A DNA stretch of 64,000 bases, taken from Pollutimonas sp035515055 (lineage in GTDB: Bacteria > Pseudomonadota > Gammaproteobacteria > Burkholderiales > Burkholderiaceae_B). Under the pieces are notes generated by a model that was given only the letters and a program-made list of their open reading frames with translations, did no database searches and had not been told where the DNA came from. Positions 1 to 9,132 of the stretch are shown here, piece after piece; positions within the stretch are counted from its first letter, which is position 1; each line of letters begins with the position of its first letter. The translations under genes were made by a program, and so were the position numbers. The DNA is taken from assembly GCA_035515055.1 (NCBI GenBank), contig DATJBV010000068.1:41186-105185 (forward strand), read 5' to 3'.

Positions 1-1
1 C

Positions 2-844
2 ATCGATCCTCTCACGCACCTCGTTCGCAACAGTATCGACCATGGCGTGGAAACGCCCGAGCAACGAATCGCCGCGGGCAAGAACCCCGAGGGCAACATC
101 ACTCTGTCGGCGCAGCATCACGGCGGGCAAATCGTTATAGAAGTAACCGATGACGGCGCCGGCTTGAACCGCGATCGCATACTCAAGAAAGCCATGAGCC
201 AGGGCATGGCGGTTACTGAAAACACGCCCGACGAAGAGCTGTGGCAATTGATTTTCGCGCCCGGCTTTTCCACGGCCGAGAAGGTCACCGAAATTTCAGG
301 GCGCGGCGTCGGCATGGATGTCGTGCGACGCAATATCCAGGGCATGGGCGGTCATATCCAGCTGTCGTCCCGCATGGGCAAGGGTTCGACCACGCGCATC
401 GTTCTGCCCTTGACCTTGGCCATTCTCGACGGCATGTCGGTGCGGGTCGGGCAGGAAACCTTCATATTGCCGTTAAGCAACGTGACCGAATCCATGCAGC
501 CGTCGCCCGACCAGATACGGGCAATTTCGGAAACCGAACACGTCTTGCAGGTGCGCGGGGAATATCTACCTATCGTCGCGTTGCATAACGTATTCGCGGT
601 GGACGATGCCGAGAAAGACATTACCAAGGCCATCGCCGTCGTCTTGCAAGTGCAGGATGTTCGCTTCGCATTGCTGGTCGATCACTTAGTCGGTCAGCAC
701 CAGGTGGTTGTCAAGAATCTGGAATCCAACTACCGGAAAATACCCGGCGTTTCGGCTGCCACGATTCTTGGCGACGGCAGCGTTGCGCTCATCGTCGACG
801 TCTTTGCCCTGATGCGGTTCACACGTGACAAAGTGGCTATATAA
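2..844 (+). CDS. cheA: Chemotaxis histidine kinase CheA, C-terminal part (5' end outside window)
   Basis: This is the 3' part of the chemotaxis sensor kinase, which autophosphorylates and passes phosphate to CheY and CheB. The reading frame is open from base 2, so the gene starts upstream of the window; the GTG at 47 is internal. The first visible residues are the N-box of the HATPase domain (LVRNSIDHG). They are followed by the G1 box (DDGAGL, about visible residue 51), the G2 box (GRGVGMDVV, about 100) and GKGST (about 126). From about residue 140 to the end it is a CheW-like P5 regulatory domain, which couples the kinase to receptors. The P1 phosphotransfer and P2 domains are not in view. 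It is the first gene of the che operon and is followed 27 bases later by cheW. Identity is secure. Confidence 0.96.
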   Translation: MDPLTHLVRNSIDHGVETPEQRIAAGKNPEGNITLSAQHHGGQIVIEVTDDGAGLNRDRILKKAMSQGMAVTENTPDEELWQLIFAPGFSTAEKVTEISGRGVGMDVVRRNIQGMGGHIQLSSRMGKGSTTRIVLPLTLAILDGMSVRVGQETFILPLSNVTESMQPSPDQIRAISETEHVLQVRGEYLPIVALHNVFAVDDAEKDITKAIAVVLQVQDVRFALLVDHLVGQHQVVVKNLESNYRKIPGVSAATILGDGSVALIVDVFALMRFTRDKVAI

Positions 845-871
845 CGGCTCATTTCAGCTTCGGAGAAATAC

Positions 872-1372
872 ATGATCAACAACTTCCAGTCCAATACCGA
901 GCACGTCGATAGCACTGGCCAGGAATACCTGGTCTTCACGCTGGCCGCACAAGAGTACGGCATCGACATCCTCAAGGTGCAGGAAATTCGCGGGTACGAC
1001 AGCCAGAGCGTAACTCGTATCGCGAATGTTCCCTCGTTCGTCAAAGGCGTAACGAATCTGCGCGGAATTATCGTTCCCATCGTCGACATGCGCATCAAGT
1101 TCAACCTTGAAACCGTCGAGTACAACCACCAGACCGTCGTCGTCATCCTGAATCTCAAGACTCGCGTCGTGGGCGTGGTGGTCGACGGCGTTTCCGATGT
1201 GCTGATGTTGCAGCCGTCCCAGATCAGCGCCGCACCGCAATTCGGTACGGCATTTTCCACGGAATATCTCACCGGCATCGGCACGCTTGGCGAACGCATG
1301 CTCATCCTGGTCGATATTGAAAAACTGATGACCAGCGAAGAAATGGCATTGGTGGAAGAAGCCGCGGCATAA
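872..1372 (+). CDS. cheW: Chemotaxis coupling protein CheW
   Basis: The 166-residue protein is a single CheW/SH3-like domain and has the usual length for the family. It links methyl-accepting receptors to CheA in the membrane-associated signalling array. The typical features are visible: the opening strand EYLVFTLAAQEYGIDI, the VQEIRGY segment, the NLRGIIVPIVDMR core and a closing helix with LVDIEKLM. The start ATG at 872 is preceded by a GGAGAAA ribosome-binding site. It lies between cheA and an MCP gene in the same direction, as in Bordetella-type che operons. Confidence 0.97.
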   Translation: MINNFQSNTEHVDSTGQEYLVFTLAAQEYGIDILKVQEIRGYDSQSVTRIANVPSFVKGVTNLRGIIVPIVDMRIKFNLETVEYNHQTVVVILNLKTRVVGVVVDGVSDVLMLQPSQISAAPQFGTAFSTEYLTGIGTLGERMLILVDIEKLMTSEEMALVEEAAA

Positions 1373-1436
1373 AAAAAGCGGCTGGAGCATTGTCGCCCTG
1401 GATAACGCTCCAAACTTACAATATGAGGCAAGCAGC

Positions 1437-3179
1437 ATGCGCAAGACGTCGTTATTCACCAACTTGAAAATACGCACCAGCCTGATTCTGGTGCTGTTCT
1501 TTTTCCTTCTCATGCTTATCGCCGGAGCGGCATTAGGCGTTTTCTCGTTGCATCAGAATAACGAGTCCCTGGAAAAGGTGGTGCAGAACCAGCGTCTGGC
1601 CGCTAACCTGTACGGCGCCATCGACGACTACAAAAATATCCAGACTGGCCTGGGCCGCACCGTGTCCAGTTCCGTTGTGAATAACGATCAGCAAACCCAG
1701 GCGATTGCCAGCGAATCCACGTCGGACGGCGCAAAACCCGCCTCGGCGCTAAGCGCCGAATCGATGGGTCTGCTGGCAATGGCAGAAAGCGAATACGACA
1801 AGTCAACGGCTCGCTTCGAGCAGTATCGCCGTTTGGTAAAAGATGTTCCCGATCCAGAGCGCCGCTACTGGCGCGTGCTCGAAAGCTACGACATCCTCAT
1901 GTCGGATGGCGTCCGTCCCTTGTTCGACATGTTGAGCACTGGCGACATCAAGGCCTATCACACCTTCCTGGGCGGCACCACCTTATTCCTCGAAGAAGAT
2001 TTGTATAGCGCGTTGGGAAGTTTGCACGCGTATCAGCAGCGCGTCATCGACGACGTCTACATGAAGGGCAGCAACCAATACGAGCTCGTCATTCAATTAG
2101 TGGCGGTGGCAATGCTGGCGTGCCTGTTGATCGCCGTGGGAACCTACGCCTTCCTGAGCCGCATGGTATTGCGTCCCCTGAGCTTTGCCGGCGTCCACTT
2201 CGATCATATCGCCAATGGCGACCTCACCCATCGTATCGATGTCAGATCGCGCAACGAAATCGGCGCCCTGTACGAGTCGATGCGACGAATGCAGGAAAGC
2301 CTTACCCGCACGGTCAGTACGGTGCGCGAAGGGGTAGAGGAAATCACCCTGGGCTCCCGTGAAATATTCATGGGTAACACCGACCTCAGCAGCCGCACCG
2401 AACAGCAGGCCGCCGCCTTGCAGCAAACGGCGGCAAGCATGGAAGAGCTGGCCAGCACCGTCCGGCAGAATACTGAAAACGCGGAACAGGCCGACAAACT
2501 CGCGAAAGACGCATCCGTCGTGGCCGTGCGTGGAGGCGTCGCGGTGTCCGACGTCGTCGAGACCATGGGGCAAATATCCACAAGCTCCGGGAAGATGGTC
2601 GAGATCGTCGGCGTGATCGATGGGATTGCCTTCCAGACGAATATCCTGGCCCTTAACGCGGCGGTCGAAGCCGCCCGTGCCGGCGAGCAAGGAAAGGGGT
2701 TTGCGGTCGTGGCCGGCGAAGTCCGGTCGCTGGCTCAGCGCAGCGCCCAGGCCGCCAAGGAAATCAAGATTCTTATCGAAGAGTCCCTGCTCAAGGTCAA
2801 GGCCGGTGCCAAACAGGCTAGCCAGGCCGGCGACATCATGCAGGAAGTGGTCGGTTCGGTCCAAGGCGTCACCGCCATCATGGGCGAAATATCGTCCGCA
2901 TCGCACGAGCAATCCGACGGCATCGAGCAAGTCAATCGCGCTGTTGCGGAAATGGACGGTGTCGTGCAACAGAACGCCGCGCTCGTTGAAGAGGCGGCCG
3001 CCGCCGCCGGATCATTGCAAGATCAGGCAACCCGGCTCATCGACGCCGTGGCCGTATTCAAGATCAATACTAACGAGGTCATCGATGTTTCGGCTTCGCA
3101 GCTTGGGCATTCAACTTCGGGCATGGATTCGAACTCGTCAGACTTGGCGCAATCTCTCGGAGCGCTTGCCCGTTCCTAA
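1437..3179 (+). CDS. Methyl-accepting chemotaxis protein (transmembrane, Tar/Tsr type)
   Basis: A 580-residue classical receptor. There is a short cytoplasmic N-terminus, TM1 at about 16-38, a periplasmic four-helix-bundle-like sensor (about 39-217), TM2 at about 218-240, a HAMP domain (about 241-295) and a long methylation/signalling coiled coil. The hairpin tip IAFQTNILALNAAVEAARAG (about 397-417) is canonical, so it should bind CheA and CheW. The ligand cannot be read from the sequence. The C-terminus ends in LGALARS and lacks a CheR-tethering xWxxF pentapeptide, unlike the receptor at 26476. It sits inside the che operon, directly upstream of cheR. Confidence 0.95.
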   Translation: MRKTSLFTNLKIRTSLILVLFFFLLMLIAGAALGVFSLHQNNESLEKVVQNQRLAANLYGAIDDYKNIQTGLGRTVSSSVVNNDQQTQAIASESTSDGAKPASALSAESMGLLAMAESEYDKSTARFEQYRRLVKDVPDPERRYWRVLESYDILMSDGVRPLFDMLSTGDIKAYHTFLGGTTLFLEEDLYSALGSLHAYQQRVIDDVYMKGSNQYELVIQLVAVAMLACLLIAVGTYAFLSRMVLRPLSFAGVHFDHIANGDLTHRIDVRSRNEIGALYESMRRMQESLTRTVSTVREGVEEITLGSREIFMGNTDLSSRTEQQAAALQQTAASMEELASTVRQNTENAEQADKLAKDASVVAVRGGVAVSDVVETMGQISTSSGKMVEIVGVIDGIAFQTNILALNAAVEAARAGEQGKGFAVVAGEVRSLAQRSAQAAKEIKILIEESLLKVKAGAKQASQAGDIMQEVVGSVQGVTAIMGEISSASHEQSDGIEQVNRAVAEMDGVVQQNAALVEEAAAAAGSLQDQATRLIDAVAVFKINTNEVIDVSASQLGHSTSGMDSNSSDLAQSLGALARS

Positions 3180-3184
3180 AATGC

Positions 3185-4027
3185 ATGTCTCAGCAACAAC
3201 CGCAGTCCATCTTTACCATGCCTGTCCTCGCAGAGGCCGGGCATAACGATTTCGAACGCTGTGCCAGGATACTGCAGGCACGGGCGGGTATTGTCATAGG
3301 TAGCCACAAGCACGAAATGGCGTCGCGCACCCTGGGGCTTCGCGCCAAGGGCATCGGCTTGTCGACGGTCAGGGAATATTTGGACCACCTGGAACAAAAT
3401 CCCCTTTCGGAAGAATGGGAGGCCTTTGTTAATGCGTTCACGATCAACCACACCGCGTTCTTCCGCGAACAGCATCATTTCGACATTCTTGCGAAGTTCG
3501 CCAAGAGCCGCAAGAAGCCGTTTTCGGTATGGTGCTGCGCCGCATCGACAGGTGAAGAGCCTTACACCATCGCCATGGTCCTGCGTGAGTCGTGCATGCA
3601 GCCCGACGTAGGCGTATCCATTTACGCAACCGATATCGATACTCGCGCCATCGAACGCGCCAAAGAAGGAATGTATTCGCTCGAACGCGTACAGCCCATT
3701 CCCGAGGAATATCTCAAAAAATACTTTCAGCGTGGCATGGGCAGGCGGGCGGGCATGGTCCGGGCCAAGTCGTCGTTGCGCGATTTAATCGAGTTCAACA
3801 CATTCAATTTGTTGTCGAACACGTTTCCGCCCGCGCACCAATTCGACGCCATTTTTTGTCGCAACACCATGATCTACTTCGATAAGCCGACGCAAACGCG
3901 CATACTCGAGCGGTTCGCGCCTACGTTGAAGCCGGGCGGCTTGCTGTTTGCGGGTCATTCCGAGAACTTCACGTATTTGACCAAGGCTTTTCGCCTTCAG
4001 GGGCAGACGGTGTACGTTCCAGCATAA
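3185..4027 (+). CDS. cheR: Chemotaxis protein methyltransferase CheR
   Basis: A 280-residue SAM-dependent methyltransferase that methylates glutamates on chemoreceptors during adaptation. It has an all-alpha N-terminal domain (about 15-90), then the SAM-binding core with CAASTGEEPYT (about residues 118-128), an IYATDID acidic motif and IFCRNTMIYFD, all typical of CheR. The ATG at 3185 is used; another ATG lies four bases upstream in a different frame. The gene begins only five bases after the MCP stop, so translation is probably coupled. Its partner cheB follows. Confidence 0.96.
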   Translation: MSQQQPQSIFTMPVLAEAGHNDFERCARILQARAGIVIGSHKHEMASRTLGLRAKGIGLSTVREYLDHLEQNPLSEEWEAFVNAFTINHTAFFREQHHFDILAKFAKSRKKPFSVWCCAASTGEEPYTIAMVLRESCMQPDVGVSIYATDIDTRAIERAKEGMYSLERVQPIPEEYLKKYFQRGMGRRAGMVRAKSSLRDLIEFNTFNLLSNTFPPAHQFDAIFCRNTMIYFDKPTQTRILERFAPTLKPGGLLFAGHSENFTYLTKAFRLQGQTVYVPA

Positions 4028-4065
4028 GACGGATAAAACGTCTTTCACTCTTTTTTGATAGCAGC

Positions 4066-5124
4066 ATGACAATGAAGAAAATACGCGTCTTGTGTGTTGA
4101 TGACTCCGCACTCGTCCGAGGCCTGATGACCGAAATCATCAATAGCCAGCCCGATATGGAAGTCGTGGCGTCCGCGCCCGATCCTCTCATCGCGCGCGAG
4201 CTTATCAAGCAGCACAATCCGGATGTGCTCACGCTTGACGTGGAAATGCCCCGCATGGATGGACTGGACTTTCTGGAACGGCTGATGCGGCTGCGCCCCA
4301 TGCCGGTCGTCATGGTGTCGTCGCTTACCGAACGCAACTCCGAAGTCACCTTGCGCGCGCTTGAGCTTGGGGCCGTCGACTTCGTCACCAAACCCAAGCT
4401 GGGCCTGCGCGACGGACTCATGGAATACAGCGACCTGATCGCCGAAAAAATACGCGCGGCCGCCGCGTCCAAGCCCCGGTCCGCGCCCAAGACCGACGCT
4501 ACGCCCCGGTTGCGCCTGACGCAGCCTTTTTCCACGACGGAAAAACTGGTGCTTATCGGTGCGTCCACTGGCGGTACCGAGGCAATAAGGCAAGTGCTGG
4601 AGCCCCTGCCGGCAAATAGCCCGGCCATCATGATCACGCAGCATATGCCCGCGGGTTTCACGCGCTCCTTTGTGCAGCGGCTGGACAATCTATGCGCCGT
4701 GCAAGTCCACGAGGCGGAGGATGGTCAACGGGTCCTGCCTGGCCACGTGTACCTGGCACCGGGCGGCGTGGCCCACATGAAGCTGGCGCGATCGGGTGCA
4801 AACTATGTGGTCAAGCTCGATGAAAGCGAGCCGGTCAATAGGCATCGGCCGTCGGTGGATGTATTGTTCAATTCAGCGGCGCAAGTGGCGGGCAAGAACG
4901 CCGTTGGCGTCATACTGACGGGCATGGGCAAGGATGGCGCGCTAGGGCTAATGGCAATGAAGCAGGCTGGGGCCATAACCTTCGCGCAAGACGAAGCGAG
5001 TTGTATTGTTTTTGGCATGCCTCGCGAGGCATTGCTTATTGGGGCTGCGGACCACGCAGTGCCGTTATCGGAAATAAGCGAGCGCATCCTGGCTAGCGCT
5101 GGCTCGTATGGCCACCGGGTCTGA
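4066..5124 (+). CDS. cheB: Chemotaxis protein-glutamate methylesterase CheB
   Basis: A 352-residue response regulator with a methylesterase effector that removes receptor methyl groups (and deamidates glutamines) when phosphorylated by CheA. The receiver domain (1-125) carries the acidic pair D12/D13 and the phospho-acceptor D58 in LTLDVEMP. The C-terminal esterase has the catalytic triad: S167 in IGASTGG, H193 in ITQHMP and D290 in GMGKDG. Length and order are those of the family. The gene is in the che operon between cheR and cheY. Confidence 0.97.
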   Translation: MTMKKIRVLCVDDSALVRGLMTEIINSQPDMEVVASAPDPLIARELIKQHNPDVLTLDVEMPRMDGLDFLERLMRLRPMPVVMVSSLTERNSEVTLRALELGAVDFVTKPKLGLRDGLMEYSDLIAEKIRAAAASKPRSAPKTDATPRLRLTQPFSTTEKLVLIGASTGGTEAIRQVLEPLPANSPAIMITQHMPAGFTRSFVQRLDNLCAVQVHEAEDGQRVLPGHVYLAPGGVAHMKLARSGANYVVKLDESEPVNRHRPSVDVLFNSAAQVAGKNAVGVILTGMGKDGALGLMAMKQAGAITFAQDEASCIVFGMPREALLIGAADHAVPLSEISERILASAGSYGHRV

Positions 5125-5170
5125 TTCCCACTGAAGACCGATGGCTATTTACTTATTTGGAGAGTGTTAA

Positions 5171-5560
5171 GTGGTACAGAAAACCATAAAGATCTTAGTG
5201 GTGGATGACTTTCCGACCATGCGTCGGATCATCAAGAACCTGCTTAAGGACCTGGGGTTCGAGAACGTGGACGAGGCTGAAGACGGTGCCATGGGCCTCG
5301 AGAAGTTGCGCAACGGCAATTTCGATTTCGTCGTATCGGACTGGAATATGCCCAACATGGACGGTCTTGTCATGTTGCAGAATATCCGCGCCGACCCGGC
5401 GCTAAGCAAGCTTCCCGTGCTCATGGTTACGGCTGAAGCCAAAAAGGAAAACATCATTGCCGCGGCCCAGGCGGGCGCAAACGGTTATGTTGTCAAGCCC
5501 TTCACGGCAGCCACGCTGGAAGAAAAGCTTAATAAAATCTTCGAGAAAATCGGGGCATAA
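5171..5560 (+). CDS. cheY: Chemotaxis response regulator CheY
   Basis: A 129-residue stand-alone receiver domain that binds FliM at the motor switch when phosphorylated. All signature residues are present: D12/D13, phospho-acceptor D57 in VVSDWNMP, the switch threonine in MVTAEA and the lysine in VVKPF. The start is a GTG at 5171 preceded by TTGGAGAG, a good ribosome-binding site. It is followed 12 bases later by cheZ, its phosphatase. Confidence 0.97.
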   Translation: MVQKTIKILVVDDFPTMRRIIKNLLKDLGFENVDEAEDGAMGLEKLRNGNFDFVVSDWNMPNMDGLVMLQNIRADPALSKLPVLMVTAEAKKENIIAAAQAGANGYVVKPFTAATLEEKLNKIFEKIGA

Positions 5561-5572
5561 GGAAAAAACAGA

Positions 5573-6226
5573 ATGGGAACCGCGGATATTCGTGCCACGC
5601 AAGACACTGTCGACGCAGACGGCCAACCCCTGGACCTGATACACCGCATTGCCCAGGTAACCCGGTCATTGCGCGAAAGCATGCGCGAACTGGGTCTGGA
5701 TCAGGCCATAAAGGATGCTGCTCACGCCATTCCCGACGCCCGCGACCGCCTGCACTATGTGGCGCGCATGACCGAGCAGGCGGCCAATAGGGTGCTGAAT
5801 GCGGCCGAAAGCACGCAGCCGCTGCAGGAAGCCATGCAGCGCGAGGCCAAGGCGCTGGATGTTCGTTGGCAGGCGTGGTTCGAACAGCCGGTAGAGCTGG
5901 ACCAGGCGCGCGAGCTGGTGAACGATACCCGGGCCTTGCTCAAGGGCATTCCGGAAAAGACGCAGGCCTCCCAAAGCAATTTGCTCGACATCATCATGGC
6001 GCAAGACTTCCAGGACCTTACCGGTCAGGTCATCATGAAGATGCTGGGAGTCGTATCGGCGATAGAAACCGAGCTCGTCCAGGTCTTGATCGATAGCGTG
6101 CCCCAAGAGCGACGCGAGGAAGCCGCTTCATTGCTGAACGGTCCGGACGTCAACCCCGCTGGCAAGGTCGATGTCGTGACCAGCCAGGACCAGGTGGACG
6201 ATTTGCTTGATAGTTTAGGGTTCTAG
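5573..6226 (+). CDS. cheZ: CheY phosphatase CheZ
   Basis: A 217-residue helical protein that dephosphorylates CheY-P. The active-site helix MAQDFQDLTGQ is intact, with the catalytic glutamine falling at residue 147, the same number as in E. coli CheZ. The C-terminal CheY-binding tail (DQVDDLLDSLGF) is also present, linked by a flexible region. It is the last gene of the che operon; a terminator hairpin follows at 6250. Confidence 0.95.
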   Translation: MGTADIRATQDTVDADGQPLDLIHRIAQVTRSLRESMRELGLDQAIKDAAHAIPDARDRLHYVARMTEQAANRVLNAAESTQPLQEAMQREAKALDVRWQAWFEQPVELDQARELVNDTRALLKGIPEKTQASQSNLLDIIMAQDFQDLTGQVIMKMLGVVSAIETELVQVLIDSVPQERREEAASLLNGPDVNPAGKVDVVTSQDQVDDLLDSLGF

Positions 6227-6249
6227 CAACATTGCACCTTTATTCACCG

Positions 6250-6274
6250 AAAGCCCCGCACTTTGTGGGGCTTT
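6250..6274 (+). terminator. Rho-independent terminator after cheZ
   Basis: A hairpin with the 10-base arms AAGCCCCGCA and TGTGGGGCTT (one G:U pair) closes on a very short loop and runs into TTTCTATT. It lies 24 bases after the cheZ stop, closing the che operon and separating it from the soluble MCP gene. Confidence 0.85.
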
Positions 6275-6365
6275 CTATTGCCGGGAGGCGCTTAAGTTGA
6301 TAATGTAGTATCGCCCTGATGTTGGGGGCTAGCCAAAAAAAATATTATAAAGCTGGGAGACAAAA

Positions 6366-7874
6366 ATGAAGCCAATATCCCGTCGTACGGTGGGTGTGTC
6401 GCGGCTGCTCGGGCGGCTTAGCCGCGGGCAGGCAACCTTGTCGGACCGTGCCTGGACATTCAGTCCCCTGGCTTGGCCGCTTGCCAAGTTTCTTACAGTC
6501 TTGCGCAGCCGATTCGTTGCCATGCGCCACGCCAGCATCGACATCTCCCTTAATACCGCCAGGCTGCAAACGCAAACCGTCGCTTGTCGCGACATGGCTC
6601 GGGAACAGGCGTCGGAATCCGAAGGGCTCGCGGCCAGGGGCGGCCAGATCGCCGCCATGTCCGAACAGACGTCGGTAGCGGTACACGAAATCGCCGCCAC
6701 GTTTCACACCCAGATGAAAGTGGCGCACCAAACGCTCGAGCAGCTTAACGAGCTGCACGAGCGCGTGGCGCGCGTGTCAACGCAGATGGAAGTCTTTTCG
6801 GGCGTGGTCACCCAGCTCAGCATGCGCGCGCAGTCGGTTGGCGACACCAGCCGTCTCATCAAGGATATTGCGTTGCAAACGCATCTGCTGGCCCTGAACG
6901 CCGGTGTCGAGGCGGCGCGCGCCGGCGAGGCGGGCAAGGGCTTTGCCGTTGTCGCCAGCGAAGTCGGCAAGCTGGCCGAACGTGTCAATTCGGCAACGGG
7001 CGAAATCGTCAAGCACACCAGCGAAATTCTCGACCTTGTCGCCGATACGCGCGACAAGACCGACCAGATCCACCTGGACATGAGCTCTTCCGATAAGGTG
7101 GTTAGGCTGTTCACAAGCAATTTCGATCAGTTCGTCAAAGACTTCGACCACATGGACGCGCAAATGGAGGAAGTCGTCAGCACGGTATCGCAGGTCAACG
7201 TGACCAATCAGGAAATGAATACCGCCATCGCGCGCATTGCCTCCCTAAGTTCCCAAGTGCAGAACCGCATGGTCACCATGAACGACCAGGTGGGCGCGGT
7301 AAGGGCCAAGTCGGAGCATTTGCAGGAAATGCTGGCGGCCCTTCGTACGGGCAATACTCCTTTCGACTCGCTGGTCAGCACGCTGGAACAATTGGGAGTG
7401 GCGTGCGCCACGCTATTGGCACAGGCGCGCGGGCGCGGTACCGACATCTTCGACGTTCAGTACCGCCGTATCAGCAATAGCAATCCGCCGCGCTTTCATA
7501 CCGCCTACGATACGGCCATCGACGACAAACTCACACAAATTCTGGATTACGTGCTAGAACAGCTGCCCGGTGGGTTCTATACGTTGCTGGTAGACAAGAA
7601 CGGTTACTGTCCCACCCACAACACGCGTTATTCGCGTCTACCCACGGGCGACCTCGATCACGACACCCGGCATGTGCGCAACAAGCGCATTTTCGACGAT
7701 GCCGTTTGCAAGGCCGCCATTAATAACACGGCGGGGGTGTTATGCCAAACGTACACGCGCGACACGGGCGAGATCGTCACCGACTTGTCCATACCGCTGG
7801 ACGTGGGCGGCAGCCGTTGGGGCGCCGTGCGCATCGGCATCGATTACCCGGGCTTTGAAGAGGCCGTAAAGTAA
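6366..7874 (+). CDS. Soluble methyl-accepting chemotaxis protein with C-terminal sensor-like domain
   Basis: A 502-residue chemoreceptor without a recognisable transmembrane segment or HAMP domain. Residues 1-60 are basic and moderately hydrophobic. Residues about 75-340 form the signalling coiled coil, and about 360-502 a C-terminal globular domain (FDVQYRRI, DKNGYCPTHN, GGSRWGAVRIG) of a type I know from other cytoplasmic or energy-taxis-like MCPs. The hairpin tip reads IALQTHLLALNAGVEAARAG (about 167-187), deviating from the standard IAFQTN..NAAVEAA at three positions. It is a separate unit behind the che terminator and upstream of flhB. The stimulus is unknown; the C-terminal domain is the probable sensor. 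Confidence 0.9.
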   Translation: MKPISRRTVGVSRLLGRLSRGQATLSDRAWTFSPLAWPLAKFLTVLRSRFVAMRHASIDISLNTARLQTQTVACRDMAREQASESEGLAARGGQIAAMSEQTSVAVHEIAATFHTQMKVAHQTLEQLNELHERVARVSTQMEVFSGVVTQLSMRAQSVGDTSRLIKDIALQTHLLALNAGVEAARAGEAGKGFAVVASEVGKLAERVNSATGEIVKHTSEILDLVADTRDKTDQIHLDMSSSDKVVRLFTSNFDQFVKDFDHMDAQMEEVVSTVSQVNVTNQEMNTAIARIASLSSQVQNRMVTMNDQVGAVRAKSEHLQEMLAALRTGNTPFDSLVSTLEQLGVACATLLAQARGRGTDIFDVQYRRISNSNPPRFHTAYDTAIDDKLTQILDYVLEQLPGGFYTLLVDKNGYCPTHNTRYSRLPTGDLDHDTRHVRNKRIFDDAVCKAAINNTAGVLCQTYTRDTGEIVTDLSIPLDVGGSRWGAVRIGIDYPGFEEAVK

Positions 7875-7974
7875 GCGTGTTTCGCGGCCTTGCTTGCGCA
7901 TTCGCATCTAAGGGTTTCCATTAGAATCGGTCTGGATCATCCTCCGACTCAACCCCGCATGCGTTAACAACTAA

Positions 7975-9132
7975 ATGGCAGAGGACAGCGACCTCGAGAA
8001 AACCGAACCCGCCTCGCCCCGGCGCCTGGAAAAGGCGCGCGAGGAAGGCCAGGTGGTGCGGTCGCGCGAGCTCAATACATTCTTGCTGCTGGCGGCCGGC
8101 GTCGCGACGCTCTGGTGGGGCGGGGCGCAAATGTACCACGGTCTGAATGGTATATTGCGCGCGGGCTTGTGGTTCGACTTGCGTGTGGGGCGAGACACCA
8201 ATGTCATGTTGTCTGTCGCCGGCAGTTCCGCGCTGCAGGCCTTGCAGGTGCTGGCGCCCTTGTTCGTGGTCTTGTTCGTCGTGGCTATTTTTGCCTCGGT
8301 ATTATTGGGCGGATTCATGTTTTCGACCAAGGCGCTGGAGCCCAAGTTCGAGCGCCTGAACCCGCTCAAGGGTGTCAAGCGGATGTTCTCCGCCCAGACC
8401 ATGGTCGAGCTCGTCAAGACCCTGGCCAAAGCGGGAGTCATCGGAACGGTGGCTGTGCTGGTCATCAGGCACTACAGCGACCAGATGCTGTCTCTTATGG
8501 AAGCAACGCCTTCCGAGGCCCTGACGGCCGGCATGGGGCTGGTTGCCTTGTGCTGCACGCTTATCGTCGGCGGGCTGATACTCATCGTGCTGATCGATGC
8601 GCCTTGGCAAGTCTACAGTCACTACAAGAAAATGCGGATGTCCATGCAGGACGTCAAGCAGGAGCATAAGGAAAGCGATGGCGATCCGCACGTCAAGGCT
8701 CGAATCCGCCAGCAGCAGCGCGCCATGGCGCGTCGCCGCATGATGTCGGAAGTGCCCAACGCCGATGTCATCGTCACCAACCCAACGCATTACGCGGTGG
8801 CGCTCGTGTATAAAGAGGGCCAGGGCGGGGCGCCCAAGGTCGTGGCCAAAGGGTCGGGGCTGGTGGCGGCCAAGGTGCGCGGCATAGCCGCCGAGCACAA
8901 AGTGCCTGTGTTAAGCGCGCCGCCGTTGGCGCGTGCGCTATTTCATCATGTGGAGCTTGGTCAGGAAATTCCGGCCGAGCTCTATTCCGCGGTGGCCGAA
9001 GTGCTGGCGTGGGTTTTTCAATTGCGTAACTGGAATATGGGAATGGGGACAGAACCTCAAATGCCGACTAGCCTGATTGTCCCGCCCGGGCTCGATCCTG
9101 AAGGCCACACCACGCTTGCAACACACGCATAA
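7975..9132 (+). CDS. flhB: Flagellar export apparatus protein FlhB
   Basis: A 385-residue inner-membrane component of the flagellar type III export gate; it switches export from rod/hook to filament substrates. A hydrophilic N-terminus (EDSDLEKTEPASPRRLEKAREEGQ-type start) precedes four membrane segments (about 30-210), followed by the cytoplasmic domain. The autocleavage motif N269-P270-T271-H272 is intact. Start ATG 7975 gives the usual family start. The stop overlaps the flhA start by one base (TAATG), implying translational coupling. Confidence 0.97.
   Translation: MAEDSDLEKTEPASPRRLEKAREEGQVVRSRELNTFLLLAAGVATLWWGGAQMYHGLNGILRAGLWFDLRVGRDTNVMLSVAGSSALQALQVLAPLFVVLFVVAIFASVLLGGFMFSTKALEPKFERLNPLKGVKRMFSAQTMVELVKTLAKAGVIGTVAVLVIRHYSDQMLSLMEATPSEALTAGMGLVALCCTLIVGGLILIVLIDAPWQVYSHYKKMRMSMQDVKQEHKESDGDPHVKARIRQQQRAMARRRMMSEVPNADVIVTNPTHYAVALVYKEGQGGAPKVVAKGSGLVAAKVRGIAAEHKVPVLSAPPLARALFHHVELGQEIPAELYSAVAEVLAWVFQLRNWNMGMGTEPQMPTSLIVPPGLDPEGHTTLATHA

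Noticed and set aside
6294..6325. Sigma-28-like sequence (TTAAGTTG...GCCCTGAT) upstream of the soluble MCP
   Set aside because: Spacing is 13 rather than 11 bases and the -10 is poor; not enough to call a promoter.
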